Shown here: positions 45,339-54,165 of the stretch, one piece after another
Layout of the letters: the number at the start of each line of letters is the position of its first letter
Position numbering within the stretch: position 1 is the stretch's first letter
Assembly (NCBI RefSeq): GCF_025362475.1
Contig: NZ_JANYGH010000001.1
Coordinates: 62,001 to 126,000 of the forward strand
Length of the DNA: 64,000 bases
From: Mucilaginibacter sp.
Lineage (GTDB): Bacteria; Bacteroidota; Bacteroidia; Sphingobacteriales; Sphingobacteriaceae
Direction of reading: 5' to 3'
Program-made: the position numbers and the translations under genes
Notes under the pieces: generated by a model
Seen by the model: the letters and a program-made list of their open reading frames with translations, nothing else
Told to the model about the DNA's origin: nothing
Database searches by the model: none

Positions 45339-46199
45339 ATGAAATGGATCACCCGTGAACGCCCTAAGATTGACCGCATCGCCTGCCCCTGGCTAATCAA
45401 AAGGTTTATTGATGCTGATGCGGAGATCATCTTTGTACCGTTTGACCAGGTATTGATAAAGGCCGGCGAGTTAAACGCCACACCCTTTGACTTGCCTGGC
45501 GTGGAATACACGCATTATGACGACCATTGCACTTTTGATTATTTTATCAAAAAGCACCAGTTGAAAGATGCCGCGCTTGACCGGGTAGCGGCCATCGTTC
45601 GCGGTGCGGATACCGATCGGCATGACTTTGCCCCACAGGCAGCGGGGCTGGAAGCGATATTTTCGGGGCTGGCGTATAATATTAAAAATGATCAGGAACT
45701 CCTGAACCTGGGCATGACCATTTACGATGGCCTGTATAGCTGGGCGAAACATCTCCACCAGTTGAAACATACCCAGGCCGGGCCGGTGGAGCAAATGCTG
45801 CTGGAGGTATACCATAAATACATCAAAGACACTAAATCTAAAAAAGCGCCTGAATGGGCAAAAGAGCTGAAAGAAATGATCCAGGATCAGCTGGATACCA
45901 ATATGGCTTTAAGCTTGCAGCAGGTATCCGATGAACTGGAGATCAACCCGACTTATTTATCAAGAGAATTTTCCAAATACTTTGAAAACCTTTCTTTTGG
46001 AGAATACATCAGGAAAATGCGTATTGAAAAAGCCATGCACCTTATGGGCAGCACCGATTATTCCTTAACCGAGATCTCTTACCTAACCGGCTTTTCTGAT
46101 CAGAGCCATTTTACCCGCATATTCAAAAAACAGACCGGCCAGACGCCTACCCTCTATAAAAAAAACAGCGAAAAAAGTAAAAAGGATACTAATAGTTAA
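45339..46199 (+). CDS. ChrB-type chromate-resistance domain fused to an AraC DNA-binding domain
   Basis: 286 residues. Residues 1-140 match the ChrB C-terminal (chromate-resistance) domain: WITRERPKIDRIACPWLIKRFID, GVEYTHYDDHCTFDYFIKKH, IVRGADTDRHDFAPQAAGLEAI. Residues about 190-280 are a two-HTH AraC domain (LSLQQVSDELEINPTYLSREFSK; LTEISYLTGFSDQSHFTRIFKKQTGQTP). A ChrB domain joined to AraC looks like a one-component chromate sensor: usual ChrB regulators carry another N-terminal DNA-binding part. It is the first gene of the chromate cassette and divergent from FecR. Its opening 23 bases are identical to those of the stand-alone ChrB gene at 47280. Confidence 0.9.
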   Translation: MKWITRERPKIDRIACPWLIKRFIDADAEIIFVPFDQVLIKAGELNATPFDLPGVEYTHYDDHCTFDYFIKKHQLKDAALDRVAAIVRGADTDRHDFAPQAAGLEAIFSGLAYNIKNDQELLNLGMTIYDGLYSWAKHLHQLKHTQAGPVEQMLLEVYHKYIKDTKSKKAPEWAKELKEMIQDQLDTNMALSLQQVSDELEINPTYLSREFSKYFENLSFGEYIRKMRIEKAMHLMGSTDYSLTEISYLTGFSDQSHFTRIFKKQTGQTPTLYKKNSEKSKKDTNS

Positions 46200-46260
46200 A
46201 TCCATTCTATTTACAGCAGGGCTTTGTTGGTAGTATTGCATAGATGAAATTCCACTATCT

Positions 46261-47250
46261 ATGAAAACACCAAATAATAACCGCAGGCAATTTTTACAGA
46301 CTACAGCACTTGCCGGTGCAGCTTTACTGTTACCCATTGATCAATTAAAAGCCCTTCCCATGCCGCATGGTAAAACACCGGCCTTAACCGCAGAGGAAAT
46401 GGCCGCTGTTGATACAGCTTTGGGTAAAAAAGGCAGCTACAAAGATGCTGAAGCTGTTTACACCACTCCATTGCCCCGCAACGATCTTAAAATGAAAATT
46501 AAAGGTGAGCCCGTACCTATTCCTTTTGGTTTTGGTGGTTGGGTATCATTCAAAAAGACCATTGATGGAAAATCGGCCATGGTGATGAGCGATACGGTAT
46601 TGCAAATGGAGGAAGTTAATCCATTGATCTCCGCAGCCCATGCCAACGGGCTGGAAATAGCCGCCATACACAACCACTTTTTTTACGAAGAGCCCCGCAT
46701 ATTCTACATGCATATTCACGGGATGGGGAGCGTGGCTGAACTGGCTAAAAAATATGCGGATACCATCCGCGACAGCAAACTGTTCCCATCTAACCAGCCA
46801 GCACCATCAGCACCGCCAACGGTTACCGGAAAGGAAAACTTTGACCTGCCCGCATTGGACGCCATTGTGAAATATACCGGCACGGTAAACGGGCCGACCT
46901 ATAAATATACTATTGGCCGGGCCGACCTGAACGTTGTGGCAATGGGCGTGGAAATGACAACCAACATCGGCCTGAATAGCTGGGCCTCTTTCGCTGGTAA
47001 ACATGATGATGCACATATTGCCGGGGACATTGCTATGCTGCAAAGTGAAGTAAATGGCGTGATCAAAACCTTACGGGCGCATAACCTGGAAGTAGTTGCG
47101 GTACACAACCACATGCTGGGCGATGATCCGCACATGATTTTCCTGCATTATTATGGCCGTGGCAATGCGGCTACATTGGCGCAAGGTTTCCGTGCTGCTT
47201 TGGATATTTTAGGAAAACAAGCAAAAAAAATGGAAAGTATGAAGATGTAA
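46261..47250 (+). CDS. Exported protein with two DUF1259 domains
   Basis: 329 residues with a Tat-type signal (NNRRQFLQTTALAGAALLLP). Two copies of the DUF1259 (LppY/LpqO) unit follow, at about 45-170 and 195-325. Each has an HNH-type core: AAIHNHFFYEEPRIFYMHIHG in the first, VAVHNHMLGDDPHMIFLHYYG in the second. The repeated His suggest metal binding. DUF1259 proteins are often encoded beside ChrA/ChrB-type genes in Bacteroidota and other bacteria; their function is unknown. It sits between the ChrB-AraC and ChrB genes, with gaps of 61 and 29 bases. Confidence 0.88.
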   Translation: MKTPNNNRRQFLQTTALAGAALLLPIDQLKALPMPHGKTPALTAEEMAAVDTALGKKGSYKDAEAVYTTPLPRNDLKMKIKGEPVPIPFGFGGWVSFKKTIDGKSAMVMSDTVLQMEEVNPLISAAHANGLEIAAIHNHFFYEEPRIFYMHIHGMGSVAELAKKYADTIRDSKLFPSNQPAPSAPPTVTGKENFDLPALDAIVKYTGTVNGPTYKYTIGRADLNVVAMGVEMTTNIGLNSWASFAGKHDDAHIAGDIAMLQSEVNGVIKTLRAHNLEVVAVHNHMLGDDPHMIFLHYYGRGNAATLAQGFRAALDILGKQAKKMESMKM

Positions 47251-47279
47251 TTATCCATGAACCTTTAAACCCAATTGTT

Positions 47280-47729
47280 ATGAAATGGATCACCCGTGAA
47301 CGGCCAAAAATTGACCGTATCGCCTGCCCCTGGCTCATTAAAAACTTTGTTGACCCATCAGCCGAGTTTCTATTTGTGCCTAAGGAACAGGTTATCGAAC
47401 TGGCAAAATCGCTTAACGCGATACCGTACGATATTGCCGGCGTGGAATACACTCATGAGGGCGAGCGCTGCACGTTTGACTATATCATCAAAAAACATGG
47501 CTTAACAGTTTCAGCGCTTTTGCAGATGGCAGATATCGTTCGCGGCGCCGACACCAACCGCTTTGATCTGGCACAACAGGCAGCCGGCCTTTGGGCCATC
47601 TCCGCCGGATTATCCTATAACTTTAAAGATGATCAGGAGCAACTGGCTTATGGGCTGATCATTTACGATGCTCTGTATAGCTGGGCTAAATATGTACAAA
47701 TGGAAATACACACATGGAAGAACAATTGA
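47280..47729 (+). CDS. ChrB-type chromate-resistance domain protein (stand-alone)
   Basis: 149 residues consisting of the ChrB C-terminal domain alone: WITRERPKIDRIACPWLIKNFVD, GVEYTHEGERCTFDYIIKKHG, IVRGADTNRFDLAQQAAGLWAI. It aligns along its whole length with the first half of the ChrB-AraC fusion, so the two arose by duplication. Its end overlaps the chrA start by 16 bases, which implies translational coupling. In other bacteria the domain supports chromate resistance; whether it senses or reduces chromate is unsettled. Confidence 0.9.
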   Translation: MKWITRERPKIDRIACPWLIKNFVDPSAEFLFVPKEQVIELAKSLNAIPYDIAGVEYTHEGERCTFDYIIKKHGLTVSALLQMADIVRGADTNRFDLAQQAAGLWAISAGLSYNFKDDQEQLAYGLIIYDALYSWAKYVQMEIHTWKNN

Positions 47730-48895
47730 TAAAACTGCGCCCCGCTTATTCTTTGGCGGATATTACAAAGTACTTTCTAAAGCTCGGCACCTGGGGGTTC
47801 GGCGGTCCGGTGGCCTTAGTTGGCTACATGCAACGTGACCTGGTAGACAAAAAAGGCTGGCTAACCGAGGAAGAATACAAGGAGGGCCTGGCATTGGCGC
47901 AGCTTGCACCAGGACCTTTGGCCGCGCAATTAGGCATCTATATTGGCTTTGTACATTACGGACTGATAGGCGCCACGTTAACAGGGCTGGCTTTTGTACT
48001 GCCTTCGTTTATCATGGTGGTATTATTAGGGATGGCTTACCAGCTTTACGGGGGATTGCCCTGGATGCAGGCGGTATTTTATGGCGTCGGCGCGGCCGTG
48101 ATTGGTATCATCGCTATGAGTGCTTACAAACTCACTATAAAATCCATCAGCAAGTTTGAGCCGGCTGCTATGAAATCCAAATGGCCTTTGTGGCTGTTTT
48201 ATATAGCGGGCATCGTTATCACCGTTATTACCGAGCGGGAAGAGATCCTTTTATTTATCGCTTGCGGCATTTTATACATGGTTATCAAGGCGCCGCCGCA
48301 ATGGCTCAAAAAACCTGCGGTATTACCTGCGGGTATAATGATCAGTACGGGCTTTTGGAAATATGAAGGCAAAACCCTGGAACAAATTGCCTGGTTCTTT
48401 GCCAAAGCAGGGGCTTTCGTCTTTGGCAGCGGGCTGGCTATAGTGCCTTTCCTGCATGGTGGTGTGGTGAAAGAATTTGGCTGGTTAAATGAGCACCAGT
48501 TTGTGGATGCAGTTGCCGTGGCAATGATCACACCTGGCCCGGTGGTGATTACCGTTGGCTTCATCGGATACCTGGTTGCGGGTTTTCCCGGAGCTTGCGT
48601 AGCGGCATTGGCTACTTTCCTGCCATGTTATCTATTTACAGTTGCCCTGGCGCCATCCTTTAAAAAAATTGCTAAGAATACCAGCATCAAAGCTTTTGTT
48701 GATGGCATTACGGCGGCTGTGATTGGCGCTTTGGTAGGCTCTGTAATTGTGATTGGTTTGCGGTCAATCATTGATATCCCTACCGTACTCATCGCAATTT
48801 CAGCTGTATTGGCCCTTATTTATATCAAAAAATTACAGGAGCCATATATCATTGGTATTGCCGCAATCATCGGCATATTGATCAAAACGCTATAA
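47714..48895 (+). CDS. chrA: ChrA chromate transporter (long-chain CHR family)
   Basis: 393 residues with two homologous halves of the CHR family, each with several membrane helices. The first half has FLKLGTWGFGGPVALVGYMQRDLV, EGLALAQLAPGPLAAQLGIYIG; the second has FAKAGAFVFGSGLAIVPFLHGG and AVAMITPGPVVITVGFIGY. These FGGP and PGP motifs are the family hallmarks. It exports chromate from the cytoplasm and gives resistance. It is the last gene of the cassette, 13 bases before the convergent stop of the sigma gene. Confidence 0.95.
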   Translation: MEEQLIKLRPAYSLADITKYFLKLGTWGFGGPVALVGYMQRDLVDKKGWLTEEEYKEGLALAQLAPGPLAAQLGIYIGFVHYGLIGATLTGLAFVLPSFIMVVLLGMAYQLYGGLPWMQAVFYGVGAAVIGIIAMSAYKLTIKSISKFEPAAMKSKWPLWLFYIAGIVITVITEREEILLFIACGILYMVIKAPPQWLKKPAVLPAGIMISTGFWKYEGKTLEQIAWFFAKAGAFVFGSGLAIVPFLHGGVVKEFGWLNEHQFVDAVAVAMITPGPVVITVGFIGYLVAGFPGACVAALATFLPCYLFTVALAPSFKKIAKNTSIKAFVDGITAAVIGALVGSVIVIGLRSIIDIPTVLIAISAVLALIYIKKLQEPYIIGIAAIIGILIKTL

Positions 48896-48908
48896 TCAAC
48901 GTTTTTTG

Positions 48909-49487
48909 CTAAACCCAAAAAAACAGGGCTAAAAAATAGATCAGGTCAGAATATTGCAGGTGGGATTTTAAAGTTTTAAGCGCCTCAACCATGTGATTTT
49001 TTACCGTATTTGGTGATATCTGTAATTGCTCTGCAATCTCCTTATGCGTAAGGTGCTCTACCCTGCTTAGTCTGAAGATGAGTTGCTGCTGCTTAGGCAG
49101 TTTATTGATGATCTGTTCGGTAAAATGTTCAAGGTCATGTACCAGCACATCCTCTTCGGTACCATTATGAACGGTACTGATATGATCAATCAGTTTTTCG
49201 GTAAGCTCTCTCGACTGGCAAATTTGCCTCAGTGCATTTAGTGAAAGCCTTTTAGCAATTACATACAAATACAGCCATATATTTCCCTCCGGATTTAGCT
49301 TTTGCCGGTTAATCCAAAGGTTTATGAAGCATTCCTGCACAATTTCCTGGCTTTGCGCAGCATCCTTTAAAAACCTAAATGCCAGCCTGTAAACCTTACC
49401 GCAGTATGTTTCATAGATCATATCAAACGCGGCTTCATCGCCCGCAATCAATTGCTGAATATAACTGCTGCTAATTTCCTGATGCAC
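48909..49487 (-). CDS. FecI-type ECF RNA polymerase sigma-70 factor
   Basis: 192 residues from a GTG at 49487; no ATG is available before region 2. Region 2: FDMIYETYCGKVYRLAFRFLKD, QEIVQECFINLWINRQKL. Region 4: LPKQQQLIFRLSRVEHLTHKEIAEQLQISPNTVKNHMVEALKTL. The hydrophobic tail FLALFFWV is typical of Bacteroidota FecI-type factors. The natural partner is the FecR at 43948-45150 on the same strand, but the chromate cassette on the opposite strand lies between. Confidence 0.93.
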   Translation of the reverse strand: MHQEISSSYIQQLIAGDEAAFDMIYETYCGKVYRLAFRFLKDAAQSQEIVQECFINLWINRQKLNPEGNIWLYLYVIAKRLSLNALRQICQSRELTEKLIDHISTVHNGTEEDVLVHDLEHFTEQIINKLPKQQQLIFRLSRVEHLTHKEIAEQLQISPNTVKNHMVEALKTLKSHLQYSDLIYFLALFFWV

Positions 49488-49932
49488 TTTTGCTGTTTAT
49501 AAATTGGTTTATAAATATAAAGAGTAAATTTTCGCAATTCATAACATTAAATTAAAGTAGTGGTATTGTAGTGGCAATAAAAGCAGCAATTACACGTTGT
49601 GTAAAAAGTAAGACATGCGAGATAATACACTATCTTACAGCACATAACGTCAAATTATTATCATTTACCTATCACCACTCCTGCCTGTTAAAAAAATAAA
49701 AAAAAGTCCAAAAACTTATTTCAAGTTATTGAAATTGTTCCGTGGCTATCCTCCGCTTAGTTTAAACTTTGGTTTTATATAGATTTATTTTACACGGCTT
49801 TCCTGTTAAAAGCAGTACAGTATGTGGCCTGTAAAAATGGGCCGAAATACATTTTAACATTAAAAAAAACTATTTGCCGTAGCGTTTTGCTATTGCTCAC
49901 CGTATTGGTAGAATAAATAATAATAACCAACT
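49488..49932. other. Gene-free gap between sigma factor and DUF4397 gene
   Basis: Divergent promoter region, AT-rich. Directly before the sigma start lie two TTTATAAA words separated by TTGG (49496-49515). The rest shows no ORF with support and no RNA structure I can defend. Confidence 0.5.
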
Positions 49933-50646
49933 ATGAAAAAATTCTTTACACAAGGGGCAGCCATGTTCGGGATGATGTGTTTGCTCAGCGGCCTGTTAAC
50001 CTCATGCCTTAAGAATAACGACAACAACCATTATGTGGTACCGCCTGTAGCGCTCATCTCTGCCATCAATGCCTCGCCGGATGCCCAGCCTGTTGATTTC
50101 TATCTTGATCAAAACAGGGCAAATAACTTCTCTATCAAAAGCGGCGAAAGTCTTGATTACATCAGGGCTTATACCGGCAAAAGAACCGCAACATTCTATG
50201 TAGGAGGAAGCCAGCAGAAAGTAAAAAGCGACACGATTACGCTTAAGGCCGATAAACTATATTCGCTGTTCCTGGCTAACCAGGTGAGTACACCCGATTT
50301 TTTGCTGATAGCCGATTCTGTTAGCCGTCCGGCTGAAGGCAAGGCCACCGTAAGATTTATTAATCTGAGCCCCGATGCAGGCGCTGCAGACCTGGCAATA
50401 AAAGGCGGTTCAGTACTGGCCACAGGCTTAACTTATAAAAAATATTCCGCATTCATCGCTGTTGATGGCGCTACCCCTTATACGTTCGAAATCCGCAAAG
50501 CCGGAACAACCACTGTACTATTCACACTTACTGATGTTACATTAAAAAGAAACACCATTAATACCATATGGTTACAGGGATTGGGAGCCGCCACCGATGT
50601 AAAAAAGATTAGCGCACATGTGCAGGAGAATGTATACTATTATTGA
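49933..50646 (+). CDS. DUF4397 domain lipoprotein
   Basis: 237 residues with a lipoprotein signal (SGLLTSCLKNNDNN, Cys at about 24). Two DUF4397 beta-sandwich repeats follow, opening ALISAINASPDAQPVDFYLD and VRFINLSPDAGAADLAIKG. The domain is common in surface or periplasmic lipoproteins of Bacteroidota; the function is not known. Single gene followed by a terminator shared with the convergent DUF5686 gene. Confidence 0.9.
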   Translation: MKKFFTQGAAMFGMMCLLSGLLTSCLKNNDNNHYVVPPVALISAINASPDAQPVDFYLDQNRANNFSIKSGESLDYIRAYTGKRTATFYVGGSQQKVKSDTITLKADKLYSLFLANQVSTPDFLLIADSVSRPAEGKATVRFINLSPDAGAADLAIKGGSVLATGLTYKKYSAFIAVDGATPYTFEIRKAGTTTVLFTLTDVTLKRNTINTIWLQGLGAATDVKKISAHVQENVYYY

Positions 50647-50668
50647 TTTACCCTCTTTATGCCGAAAC

Positions 50669-50706
50669 AAAAATCCCTGCCTCCAAAAAGGAGCAGGGAT
50701 TTTGTT
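50669..50706. terminator. Bidirectional terminator between convergent genes
   Basis: AAAATCCCTGC-CTCC and GGAG-CAGGGATTTT form a stem with one bulge and an A-rich loop, flanked by A and T runs on both sides, between the DUF4397 stop (50646) and the DUF5686 stop (50746). Confidence 0.85.
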
Positions 50707-50745
50707 TTTAATATAATTTGAGGCCTCAAGAACCCGGGCTACAGA

Positions 50746-53418
50746 TTAAAAATCAGGATTTATGCTAAACTTAATGCCATACGCCGAGATACCTGAATGA
50801 TCAAGGTAATTAAACCGTTTAATCACATCTATACGCAACAACTTAAAAATATTTCCGACACCAACTCCCGCTTCCACATAGGGTGTGCTGCCTAAGGCAT
50901 AAGTACCGTTTGCACCATTTGAACCTACTGGAAATTTGTATAAATTTTTTGAGTAAAGGGGATTATTTTCGTTACGCAGGCCCCCATATAAAACTTTAAA
51001 TGATAAAAACTCCCGCCATTTTAAATGCTCTATTAATGGTATTTTATTCAGAAAAAAGCCATTAAAACTGTGTGTAATATTTAAGCCCACATAATGATCG
51101 CTTACAAATTCCAGGTAATTCATTTTATTGTAAGCATCGGGTTCATAACCAAAAGATTGATTGGCCGGACTGATATTCAGCAGCGGAAATGGCACCTTTC
51201 CGGTTAACAGATTACCCAGCAGCGTAACATCCGAGTAACCCAACTGTGATAAATAAAACCGTTTAAAAATATTCGCGCTTATATTGTTATAACTGTAAGC
51301 TCCGTTGAGCAGCCCTTCAAAACCATGGTTTATCTGCAAGTTAAAAATGGGGTATTTGCTATAAATAGTATGGCGGGACTGCGTTCCCTGTAAAATTTGT
51401 TCATGAGGCGCATACCTCAACCCAAGGCCAACTTCGGTAGTGGTTAAATCATGTATGATGGTGTTATTTGCATCATTTTCCTCAAACAACAAGGTTCCGG
51501 CGGCTTGTTGGTTCCAGTTTTTGAAAGTAACATTATATGAAAAATGATTCTCAAAATCTTTCACATAATCAACCCTGAAAATTTTATTATAAAGCCAGTA
51601 ATCCGTTTTGCCCGTTTGGAATGAGGCGAGCGTAGCCTGCGAGTTATTTATTGAATAAATCTTTCCTGGTTTATCAATATCATACTGGTAGCTAACTTTA
51701 AAATAATCGTTAGGGAAACGATAAGGCGGCGTTTGATTTAATGAAAAATAAGTGCTTAAATTATATTTTGCTTTAGTATCCCTCGTCCCGTAGGCTGTAA
51801 AACCTTCCAAATAGATGGATCTGTTAAACTTTGGCGTAGTTCGCCCGCCCAACTGGAAGCGTGCCCCTTCTACATTATCAAAGGCATAAATAGAGCCTAT
51901 GGGGCCTATTTGTACCGCGCCAAAATCGCCATATCCTCCTGTAAGTGTTGATGCAATCCACGATAATCTTTTAAAAGACGGCATACTTTCCAGCTTGCTA
52001 ATACGCCCGTACAACTGTTTCTGCTGTGTACTCAATGTATCGGCCCTGTTTTTCATCCAGTAGGCAGTATCTTGTTTCTGGGAATTTACAGCGGTTTGCA
52101 AACTTTTACCCTGATAAAATTCCTCCGGGAGCGGTGAATTTAATTTATAGTGGTCATAAAGCACCATTCGTTCGCCAAAAACGCCGGTTCCCTTGTTTTT
52201 TAAAATACCAAAGTCTGCTTTTACATCACTTTTGTTCAGGTAATAACGCCCGCCGGGATATTGTTCAAAATCCAGGCGAATTTTAAGGCTGCGCATAAAA
52301 TTGATATTGATCTGCTTATTTACGTTAAGCTCACAAGCTTCAACAGCATAATGCCCATCCAGGGTTACCATTAACTTACCTTCAAAAAGCAGATCACCTT
52401 TATTGCGGGGTATAAAACTGACCTCCACTAATTTTCCTTTATCCGTTTGTATGGTATCGGTTATAAAAAACTTATAAAACTCCGGGGCGTGATTAGCAAT
52501 TGGGCTCAGAAACTGATTGGTGATGATAAAAATATTATTGTCGTATATATCTATATTATTGCCGTAGAGCCGGTTAAGGTAGGTATCCAGTCCAACGGTA
52601 TCCACAAATTTGATGATGTTGGTTTCCTTTTGCGCATTTAATACCCTTATAGACTTTGATGGATTTTTGCGGTAATAGTTTTGAAATAGCTTTTCGCTGA
52701 AATAAACCGGAAGGGAAGTTTCCTGCTGGCCGTTTATTTTTTGAGTAGTATCAAGCATGAACTTGTATTTACTAAAAAAATGACTATTGATGAGTTTTTG
52801 TGGGAGATGAAAAAAGGATAAGCCTATCTTTTCATATTGATCATATTGAAGATAGTCGGCACTTTCCATCCTGTTCTGCTCCTTATGATCAATAATCTGC
52901 TGAATAAGTTCAACGGCTGGGTTTCCTTTATTGGTGTATTTCTTTTTTTTGCCAGAAACAACCGAAACTTCTTTTAACTGGGTTTGACTGCTATGCAGCC
53001 GAATTTGCAATTCATTAACCTGGCCGGGTTTAATAATTTTGGTAACCGACTGGTAGCCCATATAAGAAAATGTTACCCGGCTATAAGAGCCTGTGGCACT
53101 CAATACAAATCGCCCCACCCTATCTGTACTGGAGCCATACCTGCTGCCATTAAAATTTACGCCTACAAAAGGCAGTGGCCGGCCAGATACATCATCAACA
53201 ACCAATCCGTTCACAGTGGTTACCGTTTGTACATTCAATTGCTTTTTCCCGGCAATAGTACTATCTGGCTGCTGGGCTTCACTGTATAAAGGAGATAAAA
53301 GCAACGATAAATAAATAATTCTTTTTAGCCCGGGAAGAGTCGAAAACTTAAAAAGCGGGGATATAACCTGCTTCCGCGAAGCTAATTTTATAATGAGATT
53401 CCAAAAAATAAGTAACAA
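50746..53418 (-). CDS. DUF5686 / carboxypeptidase-regulatory-like outer-membrane protein
   Basis: 890 residues. The only start codon before the signal peptide is a TTG at 53418 (an in-frame stop lies three codons upstream), so translation from TTG is likely. After the hydrophobic core (IIYLSLLLSPLYSEAQ) comes a carboxypeptidase-regulatory-like domain at about 70-150 (VNGLVVDDVSGRPLPFVGVNF; FSYMGYQSV), then the long DUF5686 region, which ends in a predicted beta-barrel (ISAYGIKFSINPDF at the C-terminus). The family is widespread and chromosomal in Bacteroidota, with no established function; it probably sits in the outer membrane. Confidence 0.9.
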   Translation of the reverse strand: MLLIFWNLIIKLASRKQVISPLFKFSTLPGLKRIIYLSLLLSPLYSEAQQPDSTIAGKKQLNVQTVTTVNGLVVDDVSGRPLPFVGVNFNGSRYGSSTDRVGRFVLSATGSYSRVTFSYMGYQSVTKIIKPGQVNELQIRLHSSQTQLKEVSVVSGKKKKYTNKGNPAVELIQQIIDHKEQNRMESADYLQYDQYEKIGLSFFHLPQKLINSHFFSKYKFMLDTTQKINGQQETSLPVYFSEKLFQNYYRKNPSKSIRVLNAQKETNIIKFVDTVGLDTYLNRLYGNNIDIYDNNIFIITNQFLSPIANHAPEFYKFFITDTIQTDKGKLVEVSFIPRNKGDLLFEGKLMVTLDGHYAVEACELNVNKQININFMRSLKIRLDFEQYPGGRYYLNKSDVKADFGILKNKGTGVFGERMVLYDHYKLNSPLPEEFYQGKSLQTAVNSQKQDTAYWMKNRADTLSTQQKQLYGRISKLESMPSFKRLSWIASTLTGGYGDFGAVQIGPIGSIYAFDNVEGARFQLGGRTTPKFNRSIYLEGFTAYGTRDTKAKYNLSTYFSLNQTPPYRFPNDYFKVSYQYDIDKPGKIYSINNSQATLASFQTGKTDYWLYNKIFRVDYVKDFENHFSYNVTFKNWNQQAAGTLLFEENDANNTIIHDLTTTEVGLGLRYAPHEQILQGTQSRHTIYSKYPIFNLQINHGFEGLLNGAYSYNNISANIFKRFYLSQLGYSDVTLLGNLLTGKVPFPLLNISPANQSFGYEPDAYNKMNYLEFVSDHYVGLNITHSFNGFFLNKIPLIEHLKWREFLSFKVLYGGLRNENNPLYSKNLYKFPVGSNGANGTYALGSTPYVEAGVGVGNIFKLLRIDVIKRFNYLDHSGISAYGIKFSINPDF

Positions 53419-53945
53419 ATTAAATTAAGAGTTAAGAGTAAAAATGAACCTAAAGCAAAGTAACATTTAGCCATATCTTTTTTAACTGTGAAGTTTCAAC
53501 TATGTCTAAAATAAATTATAATTCTGTTTTGTTTCTGAAGAAGGCCGGCCTGAAAGCATGATGTATGACTAAAACTCATGAGCCGGACAACCATTAAACG
53601 ACAACAAATTTTCAGAAGAACTTCAAAATCAATCAGAAACATTAACGAACGGTAACTTTATAAAGTATAAAATCATTTTCAGGTTATTTTTCCTGTTCAG
53701 ATACTCTAATGTCAAAGATGAAAGGAAAGAGTGTGGATATTGTTTTTGAACCATTAAAAATATCTGCATATAAATAACAGATCTGAATAGCCCTCAAAAT
53801 CATGGGGTACCGGAAAACGCCGGTCATTTACCCAAAAAAACCACGACGGGGCAATAACAGCTTCATGATAGCGGTCATTTTTTTGCAGGAAAAAATTATT
53901 AAGCTTTGTATAGATCAAATAGTATTTAAACCTGATTTACCTAAC
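53419..53945. other. Gene-free stretch upstream of DUF5686
   Basis: About 530 bases without a supported ORF or recognisable RNA gene. It includes the upstream region of the DUF5686 gene and AT-rich sequence, and ends at the MITE-like element. Confidence 0.5.
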
Positions 53946-54126
53946 AGGCTGTCTAAAAGTAAATAAACCACCCGTCATTGCGAGGCACGAAGCAATCCCC
54001 GAACTATGCAGATCGGATTTGCAAACCTCCCCTGTAAGGTGGGGATTGCTTCGTGCCTCGCAATGACGCGTGGATATGGGCTTCATTAGAAGTAAAAAAA
54101 ATTAATAAATCAAATTTAGACAGACT
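53946..54126. mobile_element. MITE-like palindromic element with GTCATTGCGAGG core
   Basis: An approximately 180-base non-coding element. Its ends carry inverted CTGTCTAAA (53949-53957) and TTTAGACAG (54115-54123), extendable with mismatches to about 15 bases. Inside, CGTCATTGCGAGGCACGAAG with the following CAATCCCC (53973-54000) is repeated as its exact complement (about 54040-54067). No transposase is present. The GTCATTGCGAGG word is a known type of scattered palindrome in many bacteria. Confidence 0.7.
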
Positions 54127-54165
54127 CTTAGTTCCTGGTTATTTTTTTACTTAAAGCAAACTCTT

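Noticed and set aside
45471..45815. Minus-strand ORF of 114 codons
   Set aside because: Antisense shadow of the ChrB-AraC gene with no recognisable protein features.
48199..48564. Minus-strand ORF of 121 codons
   Set aside because: Antisense shadow of chrA; composition is that of a reverse-read membrane protein.
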